Shown in pieces: positions 1-9,543 of a stretch of DNA of 64,000 bases (its first letter is position 1; each line of letters starts with the position of its first letter). This DNA is from Pseudonocardia sp. C8 (GTDB lineage: Bacteria; Actinomycetota; Actinomycetes; Mycobacteriales; Pseudonocardiaceae): NCBI RefSeq assembly GCF_014267175.1, contig NZ_JACMTR010000002.1, positions 191,001 to 255,000 of the forward strand, read 5' to 3'. A program made the translations under genes and the position numbers. Under the pieces are notes generated by a model. It was given only the letters and a program-made list of their open reading frames with translations, searched no databases and was not told the DNA's origin.

Positions 1-1223
1 TCGAGCACCGGGAGCAGCTGTTCGCCGCGCACGGGATCGCCGGGGTCGAGGAGTACCGGGCACGGCGGGCCGCGGGCGGGCTGTCCGGCGAGCCGTGCAC
101 CGACCTGCTGCTGGTGGTCGACGGGTATCCCGCGCTGCGGTCCGGGTTCGAGGACCTCGACGAGAAGCTGACGGTCCTCGCGTCGCGCGGGCTCGCCTAC
201 GGCGTGCACCTCGCCGTGTCCGCCGGGCGCTGGGCCGAGTTCCGGCCGGCGCTCGCCGACCAGCTGGGGAGCCGGCTCGAGCTGCGGCTCGGCGACCCCG
301 CCGACTCGGTCGTGGACCGCCGCCGGGCCGCCGACGTGCCCGCCCGGCCCGGCCACGCCCTCGCCCCGGACGGTGCAGCCGCCGTGCTCGCCGCCCCGGC
401 CCGGGCGTCCGGCGCCGACCTCGCCCCGGACGTCGCCGCGGCGTGGGCCGGGCCGGGGATGCCGGAGGCCCGCCTGCTCCCCGAGCGGATCACGGTCACG
501 GAGCTGCCGCCGGGCCCCGGCCGCGGGCCCGCGCTCGGCGTCGACGAGGACCGGCTCGCGACCGTCGAGCTCGACCCCGACGAACCGCACCTGCTCTGCT
601 TCGCCGACTCCGGCGGCGGCAAGACCAACCTGCTGCGGCTGCTGGCCCGGGGCATCGCTGCGCGGTGGACGCCCGACGAGGCTCGGATCGTCGTCGTCGA
701 CCACCGGCGGACACTGCTCGGCGGCGTCCCGGACACCCACCTGCTGGTCCATGCCGCGACCGCGCAGGCCGGCGCGGACGCCTGCGCGGAGATCGCCGGG
801 TCGCTGGGCAGGCGGCTGCCCGGGCCGGACGTGACGCCCGAGCAGCTGCGCGAGCGGTCGTGGTGGAGCGGCCCGGACGTCTGGCTGCTGGTGGACGACT
901 ACGACATCGTCGTCCCGGCGGCCGGCAGCACGGGTGGGCACCCGCTGCTGCCGCTCACCGAGTTCCTCCCGCAGGCCCGCGACGTCGGCCTGCACGTGGT
1001 GGTCACCCGCCGGACCGGAGGGGCGGGGCGGGCGCTGTTCGACCCGGTACTCGGCCGGCTGCGTGAGCTCGGGGCGCCCGGGCTGGTCGGCTCCGGCAGC
1101 CCGGACGAGGGCGCCCTCCTGGAGAAGGTGAAGCCGGAGCCGATGCCGCCGGGCCGCGCCGTGCTGGTGGACCGGCGCGCCGGCGCGCGCCGGATGCAGC
1201 TGGCCTGGGCCGATCCGGGGTGA
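1..1223 (+). CDS. eccC: EccC-type type VII secretion ATPase, C-terminal part (partial)
   Basis: This is the 3' part of a gene that runs in from the left edge; the frame is open from base 3. It reads as the C-terminal ATPase modules of EccC, the FtsK/SpoIIIE-like motor of a type VII secretion system that sits at the inner membrane and recruits WXG100 substrates. LLLVVDGYP near the start looks like the Walker B strand of the penultimate ATPase domain. A last ATPase domain follows, with DSGGGKT as its Walker A loop (about bases 606-626) and VWLLVDDYD as Walker B (about 877-903). The stop overlaps the next gene's start as GTGA, which suggests translational coupling. The order eccC, Rv3446c-like, two esx genes, rplM, rpsI, glmM matches the mycobacterial ESX-4 locus as I recall it. 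Confidence 0.85.
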   Translation, partial: EHREQLFAAHGIAGVEEYRARRAAGGLSGEPCTDLLLVVDGYPALRSGFEDLDEKLTVLASRGLAYGVHLAVSAGRWAEFRPALADQLGSRLELRLGDPADSVVDRRRAADVPARPGHALAPDGAAAVLAAPARASGADLAPDVAAAWAGPGMPEARLLPERITVTELPPGPGRGPALGVDEDRLATVELDPDEPHLLCFADSGGGKTNLLRLLARGIAARWTPDEARIVVVDHRRTLLGGVPDTHLLVHAATAQAGADACAEIAGSLGRRLPGPDVTPEQLRERSWWSGPDVWLLVDDYDIVVPAAGSTGGHPLLPLTEFLPQARDVGLHVVVTRRTGGAGRALFDPVLGRLRELGAPGLVGSGSPDEGALLEKVKPEPMPPGRAVLVDRRAGARRMQLAWADPG

Positions 1224-2593
1224 CCGGGTTCGCGGTGGCGGTGCACACCGGTCCGTCGCGGGTGCTGCTCGCCGCGGCGGACGCCGGCGGGGTCCGGCTG
1301 CTGGCCGCCGCGCCACCGGGGACCGCGCCCGGCCGGGCCGTCGACGACTTCTTCGGTGACGAGCCGCCCGCCGTCGTCGTGCGGGTCGGGACGACGCCGG
1401 GCGGCGCGTTCCCCGGGGTGCCCCGGGTGATGGCGGTGCCGGTCGCGGTCGCCGTGCTCGCCGTCGGACCGCCACCACCGGCCGGGCCGGTGCTCGTGGT
1501 CGACGCGGGCACGGCCGGGACCGAGGTGGCGGTGGTCGACGACGGGATCGTCACCCGGGTGAGCCCCGGCGGCCGGGGAGGAGCGGCGAACCCGCGCAAC
1601 GGCCGGGGAGCGGCGGCGAGCCCGGGCGGTGGCGGAGGGGTGGCCCGGGGCGACGTGCGGGACGTCGCGGTGCTCCGGGCGGTGGCGTGCCGGGCCGGGG
1701 CGGTCGAGGTCGTCGTGGCCGGGGAACGGGCCGCCGACGACCCGGGCTGGGTGGCCGCGGTGGCCGCGGCCGCACCCTGCCCGGTCCGGACCGCCGGGCC
1801 GCGGGCGGACGACGACCCGGCCGCCGTCCCCGGGGCGGGCGCGGACACCGCGGCGGTCCTCGGGGCGGCCCTGCTCGGCGCGGGCCTGCTCGCGCAGGTG
1901 AGCCGGAGCCCGGCAGCCACGGCCCGGTTCCGGGAATCGGGCGGCGGGCCGCCGGGTGACGGCTGCACCGTCCCGGGTGCTGCAGCCGGCCGTGGCGGGG
2001 CGGGGCACACCGGCCGCGGCGAGCCCGGGGACTCCGGCCGCGGCGAACCACCGGGCACCGACCGTCCGGGCCGGGGGCGGCTGCTCCTCCCCGCCGTCGC
2101 CGTGCTCGGGGCGGTGCTCGTCGCCGCCGGGCTGGCCCTCGGCGGCCCGGAACGGCCGGCGCCGGCCGAGGACGCGGTCGTCGTCCAGTACGGATACGCG
2201 GCCGCCCTGCCCGCCGGCTGGGAGCACACCGGCGGCGATCCGGGCCGGCGCCGCGTCCTGCTCACCCCGGTGGGCCGGCCGGACGGGGCCGACCTGATCG
2301 TCGTCGAGCGCAGCCCGCTGCCGTACGACGCCGCCCGCGAACCCATCCGGCTCCGGCGTGAGCTGGCGGCACTGCTGGCCGGCGAGGCCGGTGTCACGCC
2401 ACCTGCACCGGTCGTCGTCGCCGGCCGGACGGTCCTCGGCTACACCCAGCGGCCCGGTGACGGCACGGTCGTCGACTGGCACGTCCTGCCGGAGGCCCCG
2501 GACCAGCTCGTCGTCGGCTGCCGCCGGCCCGCGGGCGCGCCACCGGCCCCGGCCTGCGCCGCGGTCGTCGGATCGGTGCGCCCGGCACCCTAG
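1220..2593 (+). CDS. Type VII secretion-associated membrane protein (Rv3446c-like)
   Basis: A 457-residue protein starting with GTG inside the eccC stop codon. The N-terminal 200 or so residues look like an actin/hsp70-type fold fragment (VAVHTGPSRVLLAA, LVVDAGTAGTEVAVV). A Gly/Pro-rich low-complexity linker follows, then one transmembrane helix around residues 288-309 (LLLPAVAVLGAVLVAAGLAL). The C-terminal domain of about 140 residues contains YAAALPAGWEHTGG and is probably outside the membrane. Architecture and position between eccC and the esx pair fit the 'type VII secretion-associated protein, Rv3446c family'. Its exact role in ESX-4 is not known to me. No catalytic motif is evident. Confidence 0.8.
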   Translation: MTGFAVAVHTGPSRVLLAAADAGGVRLLAAAPPGTAPGRAVDDFFGDEPPAVVVRVGTTPGGAFPGVPRVMAVPVAVAVLAVGPPPPAGPVLVVDAGTAGTEVAVVDDGIVTRVSPGGRGGAANPRNGRGAAASPGGGGGVARGDVRDVAVLRAVACRAGAVEVVVAGERAADDPGWVAAVAAAAPCPVRTAGPRADDDPAAVPGAGADTAAVLGAALLGAGLLAQVSRSPAATARFRESGGGPPGDGCTVPGAAAGRGGAGHTGRGEPGDSGRGEPPGTDRPGRGRLLLPAVAVLGAVLVAAGLALGGPERPAPAEDAVVVQYGYAAALPAGWEHTGGDPGRRRVLLTPVGRPDGADLIVVERSPLPYDAAREPIRLRRELAALLAGEAGVTPPAPVVVAGRTVLGYTQRPGDGTVVDWHVLPEAPDQLVVGCRRPAGAPPAPACAAVVGSVRPAP

Positions 2594-2636
2594 GACCCGA
2601 CCGGTGCCCGGCCCGGCGCGTCGCACCTCTCTCCCA

Positions 2637-2707
2637 GCAGACGCTCACGCAACCGGGCGCTGCTCGCGCAACCGGGTGAGCGTCTGCCGGGTTCGGTGAG
2701 CGTCTGC
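2637..2707. repeat. Array of about 20-bp units in facing orientations (locus A)
   Basis: The 282-base gap between the Rv3446c-like gene and the first esx gene contains two forward units of the form GCTC(A/G)CGCAACCGGG (2643-2657 and 2662-2676). They are followed by two reverse units carrying GTGAGCGTCTGC (2676-2687 and 2696-2707). GCAGACGCTCAC at 2637-2648 is the exact reverse complement of each reverse core, so the RNA could fold into alternative hairpins. Units of both orientations are spaced 19-20 bp. Nothing else was recognised in the gap, although the esx promoter must lie here or upstream. Confidence 0.6.
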
Positions 2708-2875
2708 CGGCGGCACGGCGGTGGCGGGCGTGGCGGGCGGCGTTCGCGGGCGTGAACGCCGCCGTGCGTACGGCCGTGCCGGGGCGGCCCGCCTGCAACC
2801 GTGCCCCGGCCGGGGACGGAGGTCCCCGGAACCGGGCGGGCGACCGCCCGGGTCGCACCGGGATGGGGTGAGCGC

Positions 2876-3187
2876 ATGGCCGAGGGGTTCGGCACGACGA
2901 CACAGGAGATGGCCCTGGCCGCGGGCCGGGTCCGGGAGGTGAGCGCCGCGGTCAACGGCGAGCTGGGCGGCCTGCGGTCGCGGCTGGAGGCGACCCGCGG
3001 CCAGTGGGTGGGGGCCGCGGCCACGGCGTTCACCGCGCTGATGGCCGAGTGGGACGCCGAGGCGAAGCGGCTCAACGCCGCGCTCGCCGACATCGCCGAG
3101 CAGCTGGGCGGGACGGCCACGGCCTACCAGCAGGTCGAGGACGCCAACGCGCGGAACGTCTCCGCCATCACGTCGGCGCTGGGCTGA
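2876..3187 (+). CDS. esxU: WXG100 protein, EsxU-like
   Basis: A 103-residue alpha-helical-hairpin protein of the WXG100 family, the small secreted substrates of type VII systems, which normally act as heterodimers. The turn motif W-V-G sits at mid-protein in RGQWVGAAATAF, and the C-terminal half is helical with a YxxxD/E-like tail (YQQVEDANARN). ATG 2876 gives the usual length of about 100 residues. An in-frame GTG at 2801 would add 25 unsupported residues. It is separated by 14 bases from a second WXG100 gene and is probably its dimer partner. The position matches esxU (Rv3445c) next to eccC4. Confidence 0.85.
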   Translation: MAEGFGTTTQEMALAAGRVREVSAAVNGELGGLRSRLEATRGQWVGAAATAFTALMAEWDAEAKRLNAALADIAEQLGGTATAYQQVEDANARNVSAITSALG

Positions 3188-3201
3188 GGAGGGGACCACC
3201 G

Positions 3202-3495
3202 ATGGGATCGGAGATCAAGGTCACGTTCGCCGCGATCGAGCAGGCCGCCGTCGACATCGACGCGGCCCGGGCGCGGATCACCGGGCAGCTCGGGGACCTC
3301 CGGCGCCACCTCGGCCCGGTCGTGGCGAGCTGGACGGGGGACGCGGCCGACCGGTATCACGAGGCCCAGCAGCGCTGGGACCGCTCCGCGGCCGAGCTGA
3401 CCGAGACGCTCCAGAGGATCAAGGGCCTGGTCCTCGGGGCGGGGGAGGGGTACCGGTCGGTCGAGGCGGCCAACGCCCGCCGGTTCACGGTCTGA
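3202..3495 (+). CDS. esxT: WXG100 protein, EsxT-like
   Basis: A 97-residue WXG100 protein. The turn motif is W-T-G in VASWTGDAADRYHEAQQRW, flanked by two helices, and the C-terminus carries YRSVEAANARRF, which resembles the YxxxD/E secretion signal. The start at ATG 3202 is supported by a strong purine-rich site, GAGGAGGGG, just upstream (about 3186-3194) that overlaps the stop of the preceding gene. It is probably the partner of EsxU and a substrate of the ESX-4-type machine encoded upstream. It is the last secretion gene before the ribosomal protein operon. Confidence 0.85.
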   Translation: MGSEIKVTFAAIEQAAVDIDAARARITGQLGDLRRHLGPVVASWTGDAADRYHEAQQRWDRSAAELTETLQRIKGLVLGAGEGYRSVEAANARRFTV

Positions 3496-3764
3496 CCGCG
3501 CCCGGGAGCGGTTCGCCGACCCCCCGCGCCCGCTCCCGGGACCGCCGGGTACTCTTGACTCTCGTTGTGCAGCGGTGGAGACCCGCGGGCGCCGTCCGTC
3601 GTTCCTCGAGCAGGTGCGCGAGGCAGTGAGTCCGGCGGGTGAGCGTCCCTCCGGCGTCCACCAGCGGCACGCTGAGGAACCACCGACACACCAGTGTGGG
3701 CCGGAGCCGCGCGAACCCCGCCGGTACCGCCCACCGAAGCCGAGAACGACGACGAGGTAGATCC
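3496..3764 (+). promoter_or_regulatory. rplM-rpsI promoter and 5' leader region
   Basis: This 269-base gap should contain the ribosomal operon promoter and an untranslated leader. GGTACTCT at about 3547-3554 includes TACTCT, a possible -10 hexamer (TANNNT), which would leave a leader of roughly 200 nt. No convincing -35 element was seen. L13 autoregulatory leaders exist in other bacteria, but I could not fold this one to a known type. The open frame through it (from 3575) has no coding support. Confidence 0.35.
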
Positions 3765-4208
3765 GTGCCCACGTACAGCCCGAAGCCCGGCGACATCACC
3801 CGCGCCTGGCACGTGATCGACGCCGACGACGTGCGCCTCGGTCGGCTCGCCGCCCAGGCCGCCACGCTGCTGCGCGGCAAGCACAAGCCGACCTACGCGC
3901 CGCACGTCGACAACGGCGACTTCGTGGTGATCGTGAACGCGGAGAAGGTCTCGGTGTCCGGCAACAAGCGCGACGACAAGTTCGTCTACCGGCACTCCGG
4001 TTACCCGGGCGGTCTCCGCCAGCGTTCGGTCGGCGAGATGATCGACAGCCACCCGGACCGCCTGGTCGAGAAGGCGATCAAGGGCATGCTGCCGAAGAAC
4101 CGTCTCGGACGCGCGATGGCCAAGAAGCTGAAGGTCTACGCCGGCCCGTCGCACCCGCACGGCGCCCAGAAGCCGGAGCCGTTCGAGATCAAGCAGGTCA
4201 GCCAGTGA
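3765..4208 (+). CDS. rplM: 50S ribosomal protein L13
   Basis: A 147-residue L13 protein, a 23S rRNA-binding early assembly protein of the large subunit. Recognisable segments are [29 protein letters not shown] near the N-terminus, [16 protein letters not shown] in the middle and [16 protein letters not shown] towards the C-terminus, then [12 protein letters not shown]. The length is normal. The GTG start at 3765 follows GAGG at about 3753-3756. The next gene, rpsI, follows immediately and the two are almost always co-transcribed. Confidence 0.97.
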   Translation: MPTYSPKPGDITRAWHVIDADDVRLGRLAAQAATLLRGKHKPTYAPHVDNGDFVVIVNAEKVSVSGNKRDDKFVYRHSGYPGGLRQRSVGEMIDSHPDRLVEKAIKGMLPKNRLGRAMAKKLKVYAGPSHPHGAQKPEPFEIKQVSQ

Positions 4209-4237
4209 CCACCCCGAGCCACGAAGAGGGACAGCCC

Positions 4238-4783
<546 letters not shown>

Positions 4784-4794
4784 ACCGCAGCCGG

Positions 4795-6132
4795 ATGCGT
4801 CGCCTCTTCGGAACCGACGGCGTCCGGGGCCTGGCCAACGGCGAACTCCTCACCCCGGAGTTCGCCGTTGGTGTCTGTGCCTCGGCTGCGCGCACTCTCT
4901 CGAACGGTGCCGGCCGCCGCCCCGTCGCGGTCGTCGGCCGGGACCCGCGGGCCAGCGGCGAGATGCTGGAGGCCGCGGTCGTCGCCGGGCTCACCTCCGC
5001 CGGCGCGGACGCGATCCGGGTCGGCGTGCTGCCCACCCCGGGCGTGGCGCACCTGGTCGCCGAGACCGGTGCCGACCTCGGCGTGATGATCTCCGCGTCG
5101 CACAACCCGATGCCGGACAACGGCATCAAGCTGTTCGCGGCCGGCGGTCACAAGCTGCCCGACGACGTCGAGGCCGAGATCGAACGCGGGCTCGAGACCC
5201 CGTTCACCCAGCGTCCCACCGGGGACGCGATCGGCCGGGTGTGGGACGCGCCGGACGCGACCGGGGTCTACGTCGCGCACCTGCTGGCCGCCGCACCGGG
5301 CTCGCTGACCGGGCTGCGCGTGGTCGTCGACTGCGCGCACGGGGCCGCCTCCGTCGCCGCCCCCGAGGCCTACCGGCAGGCCGGGGCGGACGTCGTCGCC
5401 CTGCACGCCGAGCCGGACGGCCTGAACATCAACGACGGCGTCGGCTCGACCCACCTGGAGCCGCTGCGGGCCGCGGTCGTCTCCCACGGTGCCGACCTCG
5501 GCATCGCCCACGACGGCGACGCCGACCGCTGCCTCGCGGTGGACGCCACCGGGAACGTCGTCGACGGCGACCAGATCATGGCCGTGCTCGCCCTCGCGAT
5601 GCGCGACGCCGGCGAGCTCGCCCACGACACGCTCGTCGCCACCGTGATGAGCAACCTCGGCCTGCACCTCGCGATGCGCGACGCCGGGATCACCCTCGAC
5701 ACCACCCAGGTCGGGGACCGGTACGTGCTGGAGCGGTTGCGCGAGGGCGGGTTCTCCCTCGGTGGCGAGCAGTCCGGGCACGTCGTGCTGCCGGGCTACG
5801 CCACCACCGGTGACGGCCTGCTCACCGCGCTGCGGCTGATGTCGCGGATGGCGGCGACCGGATCGTCGCTCGCCGAGCTGGCCGCGGTCGTGACCCCGCT
5901 CCCGCAGGTGCTGCAGAACGTCGCGGTCACCGACAAGGACGCCGTCGCCGCGTCCGCCGAGGTCGCCGAGGCCGTCGCGAAGGCCGAGGCGGAGCTGGGC
6001 GAGACCGGGCGGGTGCTGCTGCGACCCTCGGGCACCGAGCAGCTCGTGCGCGTGATGGTGGAGGCGCCGACCGAGGTCGAGGCCACCGCCGTCGCGGGCC
6101 GGCTGGCCGAGGTGGTCGCGGCCGCGAGCTGA
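4795..6132 (+). CDS. glmM: Phosphoglucosamine mutase
   Basis: GlmM interconverts glucosamine-6-phosphate and glucosamine-1-phosphate, feeding UDP-GlcNAc for peptidoglycan. The 445-residue protein has all alpha-D-phosphohexomutase signatures: N-terminal [10 protein letters not shown], the phosphoserine loop ISASHNP with Ser102 as the phospho-acceptor, the metal site HDGDADR, the sugar loop GGEQSGH and the C-terminal phosphate-binding [14 protein letters not shown]. It begins 11 bases after rpsI, consistent with read-through from the ribosomal operon. The companion enzyme glmS lies about 5.4 kb downstream. Confidence 0.97.
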   Translation: MRRLFGTDGVRGLANGELLTPEFAVGVCASAARTLSNGAGRRPVAVVGRDPRASGEMLEAAVVAGLTSAGADAIRVGVLPTPGVAHLVAETGADLGVMISASHNPMPDNGIKLFAAGGHKLPDDVEAEIERGLETPFTQRPTGDAIGRVWDAPDATGVYVAHLLAAAPGSLTGLRVVVDCAHGAASVAAPEAYRQAGADVVALHAEPDGLNINDGVGSTHLEPLRAAVVSHGADLGIAHDGDADRCLAVDATGNVVDGDQIMAVLALAMRDAGELAHDTLVATVMSNLGLHLAMRDAGITLDTTQVGDRYVLERLREGGFSLGGEQSGHVVLPGYATTGDGLLTALRLMSRMAATGSSLAELAAVVTPLPQVLQNVAVTDKDAVAASAEVAEAVAKAEAELGETGRVLLRPSGTEQLVRVMVEAPTEVEATAVAGRLAEVVAAAS

Positions 6133-6150
6133 TCTCTCCCGTGGTCCCGG

Positions 6151-6182
6151 ACGGGGCCGTCGCCGTCGCGCGACGGCCCCGT
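6151..6182 (+). terminator. Intrinsic terminator after glmM
   Basis: A perfect 13-bp inverted repeat, ACGGGGCCGTCGC (6151-6163) and its complement (6170-6182), surrounds a 6-base loop. It is followed by a short T-containing run, GTTTCG. It lies 19 bases past the glmM stop and is a strong hairpin suited to ending the rplM-rpsI-glmM transcript. Confidence 0.75.
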
Positions 6183-6260
6183 TTCGTGTGCTTGCGGCCC
6201 GTTCGTGTGTGTCGGCCCGGCCACGTGTCGACCCGGCCCCGTTCGGTGTGCTTGCCCGGT
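6181..6260. repeat. Four degenerate 20-bp units, one orientation (locus E)
   Basis: Immediately after the glmM terminator there are four successive 20-base units at 6181, 6201, 6221 and 6241. Three begin with GT(T)TCG(T/G)GTG and share a G+C-rich tail; the third diverges more (CCACGTGTCG). The period is exactly 20 bp. No coding role is evident; open frames through it simply echo the repeat. Confidence 0.5.
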
Positions 6261-6380
6261 CCTCCGTCCGGCCCGGATCCTCGGATGCGGCCGGCCGGTC
6301 GCGGTGTGGTCGCGTTCGCGATGGTGAACCGGGAGCGCGGCCGGCCGGTGCCGGCGGGACGGATGCCGCACGCTCGGTGG

Positions 6381-6626
6381 ATGCGACCGGATCTCCGGCT
6401 GGATCCCGAGGTGCTCGAACGGGCTGCGGCGCGGCTTCGCGGCCTCGCGTCCGACCTGGGGGATACCTGCGCACCGGTGCTCACCGGCGAGTGCGGCACG
6501 ACCGCGGGCCGGATCGCCGACGAGCTGGAGTCGCTGGCGGGAACCGCCGTACGGTCGGCCGCCGCCGCTCGGGAGGCGGACCGCGTCGCCGCGGGGCGCT
6601 TCGGTGGCACGAGGGATTCGGCATGA
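6381..6626 (+). CDS. Small EspC/WXG100-like protein, probable type VII-associated
   Basis: I do not recognise this gene with certainty. From ATG 6381 it encodes 81 residues that are almost entirely helical: LDPEVLERAAARLRGLASDLGD, then ADELESLAGTAVRSAAAAREADRVAAGRF. This pattern resembles EspC-family (ESX-1 secretion-associated) or WXG100-superfamily helical hairpins, though there is no WXG. In-frame ATGs at 6321 and 6363 are possible starts, and no clear ribosome site decides between them. The slot after glmM is occupied in M. tuberculosis by Rv3440c, a small uncharacterised protein. Confidence 0.5.
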   Translation: MRPDLRLDPEVLERAAARLRGLASDLGDTCAPVLTGECGTTAGRIADELESLAGTAVRSAAAAREADRVAAGRFGGTRDSA

Positions 6627-6824
6627 ACCGGGAGCTCGGGAAGCACGCTTCCGCCCGCCGAAGGGCGGCATCGTGCGTCTCACGGCGCCGGTGCCGGTTC
6701 GAGTGGCACGATCTGGCCCCGCGCGGGGCGCGAACGTGACGCTCACGGCGGCGTCCGGGTTCGAGGCGCACGTTCCGGCTCGGTATGGGGCGGGAAGGTG
6801 CGGCTCGGCGCGTCCGGTGCGGCC

Positions 6825-7271
6825 ATGACCGGGGTCGACGAGCAGGCCGCGGCGCTGCGCCGCCTGGTGGAGCGGCTCGACGACACGGCGGCCGTCCTCG
6901 CCGGGCTGCGGGACGCCGTCGCCGGAGCCTGGGACGACGCCGCCGGTCGGGAGTGGACCGGGCGGCTCGACCTGGTCCGCCGGGCGGCCGACCGGCTCGC
7001 CGGCGAGGCGGCGACCGAGGCGTCCGACCTGGAGCGCCGGGCCGCAGAAGCCGGTGCGGGCGAGGTCGCCGGTGCCGGTTCCGACGGGGCCGCCGGTGGC
7101 GACAGGGGTCCCGGTTCCGACCGGGCCACCGCTGTCGGCGGGACGCCCGGGCAGACGGCGGACGGCGCGGGTGTCCGGCTCCCCGGCCTCACCGGCACCC
7201 GCCCGCCCGACCGGCGCGGCGCGGTCGCCCCGCTGCTCCCGCCGATGCCCGGCGGCACCGCCGACCGGTGA
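6825..7271 (+). CDS. WXG100-superfamily-like helical protein with Gly/Pro-rich tail
   Basis: A 148-residue protein from ATG 6825. The first 85 residues are helical (EQAAALRRLVERLDDTAAVL, then AVAGAWDDAAGREWTGRLDLVRRAADRLAGEA) and look like a WXG100-superfamily fold, with W-D-D at the expected turn. The rest is Ala/Gly/Pro-rich and probably disordered, ending PLLPPMPGGTADR. It lies where M. tuberculosis has the Ala/Pro-rich Rv3439c. GTG 6798 is an alternative start. It converges directly on the IclR gene, the two stop codons abutting as TGATCA. The function is unknown and a secretion link is inferred only. Confidence 0.55.
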   Translation: MTGVDEQAAALRRLVERLDDTAAVLAGLRDAVAGAWDDAAGREWTGRLDLVRRAADRLAGEAATEASDLERRAAEAGAGEVAGAGSDGAAGGDRGPGSDRATAVGGTPGQTADGAGVRLPGLTGTRPPDRRGAVAPLLPPMPGGTADR

Positions 7272-8060
7272 TCAGAGCCCGGACGCCGCGAGGTCCGCCT
7301 CGATGTCCGCGGCGGCCTGCAGGAGCCGCGGCAGGTGCCGGCCGGTCAGCTCCTCCCGGGTGGACACCCCGACGTGCGTGGAGACGTTCACGGCCGCGAT
7401 CACCCGGCCGGCCCGGTTCCGGACCGGGGCGGCGATGCCGCGCAGCCCGTCCTCGAGCTCGTGCTCGACCAGGGCCCAGCCCTGCTCGCGGGCCGCGAGG
7501 ACCGCGTCGCGCAGGGCCTGCGTGTCGCGCACCGTGTGGTCGGTGTGCCGTTCGACGGTGACCGCCGCGAGATGCGCGTCCAGCTCCGCGTCCGGCAGAC
7601 CCGCCAGCAGCACCCGGCCCATCGACGTCGCCCAGGCGGCGTACCGGGTCCCGACGCTGATCCGCAGCCCGGACAGCCGGGAGCTCTGGGCGAGGGCCAG
7701 GTAGACGACGTCGCCACCGTCCAGCTCGGTCAGCGAGGCGGTCTCGCGCAGCTCGTAGGACATGGCCTGCAGGTGCGGGAGGGCCACGTCGACCAGGGAC
7801 AGGCCGGAGAGGTAGGCGTAGCCGAGCTCCAGCACGCGCGGGGTCAGCTCGAAGCGGTCCCGGCCGCTGCGGCGGGCGTAGCCGAGATCGACCAGCGTGA
7901 GCAGCAGCCGCCGGGCGGTGGCCCGGTCCAGGTCGGTGCGCGTGGCGACCTCGCTCAGCGTCATCGACGGCGTGTCCGGCCCGAACGCCCGGACGACCCG
8001 GAACGCCCGTTCCACCGCCCGGACGAAGTGCCGCTCCTGCTGCCCGGCCTCCGTGACCAT
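7272..8060 (-). CDS. IclR-family transcriptional regulator (PcaR/PobR-like)
   Basis: A 262-residue IclR-type regulator. An N-terminal winged helix (MTLSEVATRTDLDRATARRLLLTLVDLGYARRSG) precedes the effector domain with SLTELDGGDVVYLA and ISVGTRYAAWATSMGRVLLAG. The phrases LTPRVLELGYAYLSGL and VEHELEDGLRGIAAPVRN are typical of the PcaR/PcaU/PobR branch, which controls aromatic-acid catabolism. Start ATG at 8060 is supported by GGAAGGGG upstream; an earlier in-frame start at 8105 lacks this. It is divergent from an MHS transporter, and the gap carries IclR-like palindromes, so it very likely regulates that transporter and itself. Confidence 0.88.
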   Translation of the reverse strand: MVTEAGQQERHFVRAVERAFRVVRAFGPDTPSMTLSEVATRTDLDRATARRLLLTLVDLGYARRSGRDRFELTPRVLELGYAYLSGLSLVDVALPHLQAMSYELRETASLTELDGGDVVYLALAQSSRLSGLRISVGTRYAAWATSMGRVLLAGLPDAELDAHLAAVTVERHTDHTVRDTQALRDAVLAAREQGWALVEHELEDGLRGIAAPVRNRAGRVIAAVNVSTHVGVSTREELTGRHLPRLLQAAADIEADLAASGL

Positions 8061-8148
8061 CGGACCCCTTCCGTCGCGGGGTCCGACCCTACCGGCGGTG
8101 CGCACCCGGCCCCGGCCTTGCGATCAGCGGTGACTCGCCGTACCGTTC

Positions 8149-8182
8149 GTGCGCACAGCACACAGATGTGCGCATAGCGCAC
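8149..8182. promoter_or_regulatory. Tandem IclR-type operator palindromes
   Basis: The divergent region holds a perfect palindrome, GTGCGCATAGCGCAC (8168-8182), and an imperfect copy, GTGCGCACAGCACAC (8149-8163). Their starts are 19 bp apart, about two helical turns. They lie just upstream of the transporter start at 8209, where they could overlap its promoter. Assignment to the adjacent IclR regulator is inferred from position and symmetry. Confidence 0.65.
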
Positions 8183-8208
8183 AACGCAAGGACGCGTACG
8201 GAGCCCTC

Positions 8209-9543
8209 ATGTCACAGCCGTCAACCGCCCCGGCCGGGGCCGGACGGGCAGCCGCCGGATCGTTCGTCGGCGCCGTCGTCGAGTGGTACGACTTCCTCCT
8301 CTACGGGGTGGTCGCCGCGCTGGTGTTCAGCAAGCTCTACTTCCCCACCGAGAGCCCGACGGCCGGTGCGCTGGCCGCGTTCGCGACGTTCGGCATCGGG
8401 TTCCTCTTCCGCCCGCTCGGCGGCATCGTGTTCGGCCACCTCGGTGACCGGATCGGCCGCAAGCGGACGCTGGTCTGGACGATCTCGATCATGGGATTCA
8501 CCACCGCGCTGATCGGCGTGCTGCCCACGTACGACCAGATCGGGTACTGGGCGCCCGCGCTGCTGGTGACCCTGCGCTGCATCCAGGGCCTCGCGGTCGG
8601 CGGCGAGTGGGGCAGCGCGGCCCTGCTCGCGGTCGAGCACGCGCCCAAGCGGTGGCGGGCGTTGTACTCCAGCGGTGTCCAGGTCGGCTACTCGGTGGCG
8701 CTGCTGCTGGTGAACGGCTTCGTCGCGATCCTGGTCGGCGCGATGAGCGAGGGCGCGTTCGAGACCTGGGGCTGGCGGATCCCGTTCTTCTGCGGGCTGC
8801 TGCTGACCCTGGTCGGGCTGTGGATCCGGTCCGGGGTGGACGAGTCCGAGGTCTTCCGAAAGGCTGCCGCCGAGCGGGCCGCAGACCCGGCCGAGGAGCA
8901 GCGCCTGCCGGTGCTGGAGGCCGCGCGCCGGCACCCCGGCGCGTTCGGCAAGATCGTCGCGCTGCGGCTGGCCGAGCTGCTGACGATGTACATCGTCGTC
9001 ACCTTCGCGCTGTCCTACGCCACCACCGAGTACGCGTTCTCGCGGGGCTTCATGCTCGGCGTCGGCCTGCTCGTCGGCGGGCTCGGGATCGTCACCATCC
9101 CGCTGTTCGGGTGGCTGTCCGACCGCTACGGGCGGCGCCCGGTCTACCTCACGGGGGCCGTGGCCGGGCTGGTCGCGTCGGTGCCGTTCTTCGTGGCGAT
9201 GGAGCAGGGCTCGGCGGTGCTGCTCGTCGTCTGCTCCGTGCTGCTGGTCAACATCGGGCACGACGCGATCGTCAGCGTCCAGCAGCCGCTGTTCACCGAG
9301 ATGTTCGGCGCCCGGCACCGCAACAGCGGCGTCGGCCTCGGGTACCAGCTGGCCAGCGTCGTCGGTGGCGGGTTCACCCCGTTCATCGCGACCGCGCTGG
9401 TCGCGCTCGGCGGCGGCGCCTGGCACTGGGTCGCGGCCTACCTCGCCGCCGGCTGCCTGCTGTCCCTGCTGGTCGCGGCGTTCATCAGCTACGAGCCGCA
9501 CGCCGAGGACGCGCCCGCCACCGCGTCCTCGCACACCCCGTGA
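8209..9543 (+). CDS. MFS transporter, metabolite:H+ symporter (MHS) family
   Basis: A 444-residue, 12-helix proton symporter of the MHS branch (ShiA/ProP/KgtP-like). The hallmark opening GAVVEWYDFLLYG is present, with the loop motif GHLGDRIGRKRTLVWT between helices 2 and 3 and its second-half copy GWLSDRYGRRPVYL. Substrates of this family are usually small organic or aromatic acids, betaines or shikimate; the actual one cannot be read from sequence. ATG 8209 follows GGAG and lies just past the IclR operators. The stop overlaps the following dehydrogenase as GTGA, so uptake and oxidation are likely coupled. Confidence 0.9.
   Translation: MSQPSTAPAGAGRAAAGSFVGAVVEWYDFLLYGVVAALVFSKLYFPTESPTAGALAAFATFGIGFLFRPLGGIVFGHLGDRIGRKRTLVWTISIMGFTTALIGVLPTYDQIGYWAPALLVTLRCIQGLAVGGEWGSAALLAVEHAPKRWRALYSSGVQVGYSVALLLVNGFVAILVGAMSEGAFETWGWRIPFFCGLLLTLVGLWIRSGVDESEVFRKAAAERAADPAEEQRLPVLEAARRHPGAFGKIVALRLAELLTMYIVVTFALSYATTEYAFSRGFMLGVGLLVGGLGIVTIPLFGWLSDRYGRRPVYLTGAVAGLVASVPFFVAMEQGSAVLLVVCSVLLVNIGHDAIVSVQQPLFTEMFGARHRNSGVGLGYQLASVVGGGFTPFIATALVALGGGAWHWVAAYLAAGCLLSLLVAAFISYEPHAEDAPATASSHTP

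Noticed and set aside
6604..6828. A 74-codon frame between the two small helical genes
   Set aside because: No family resemblance and it overlaps both better-supported neighbours; left as unassigned sequence.
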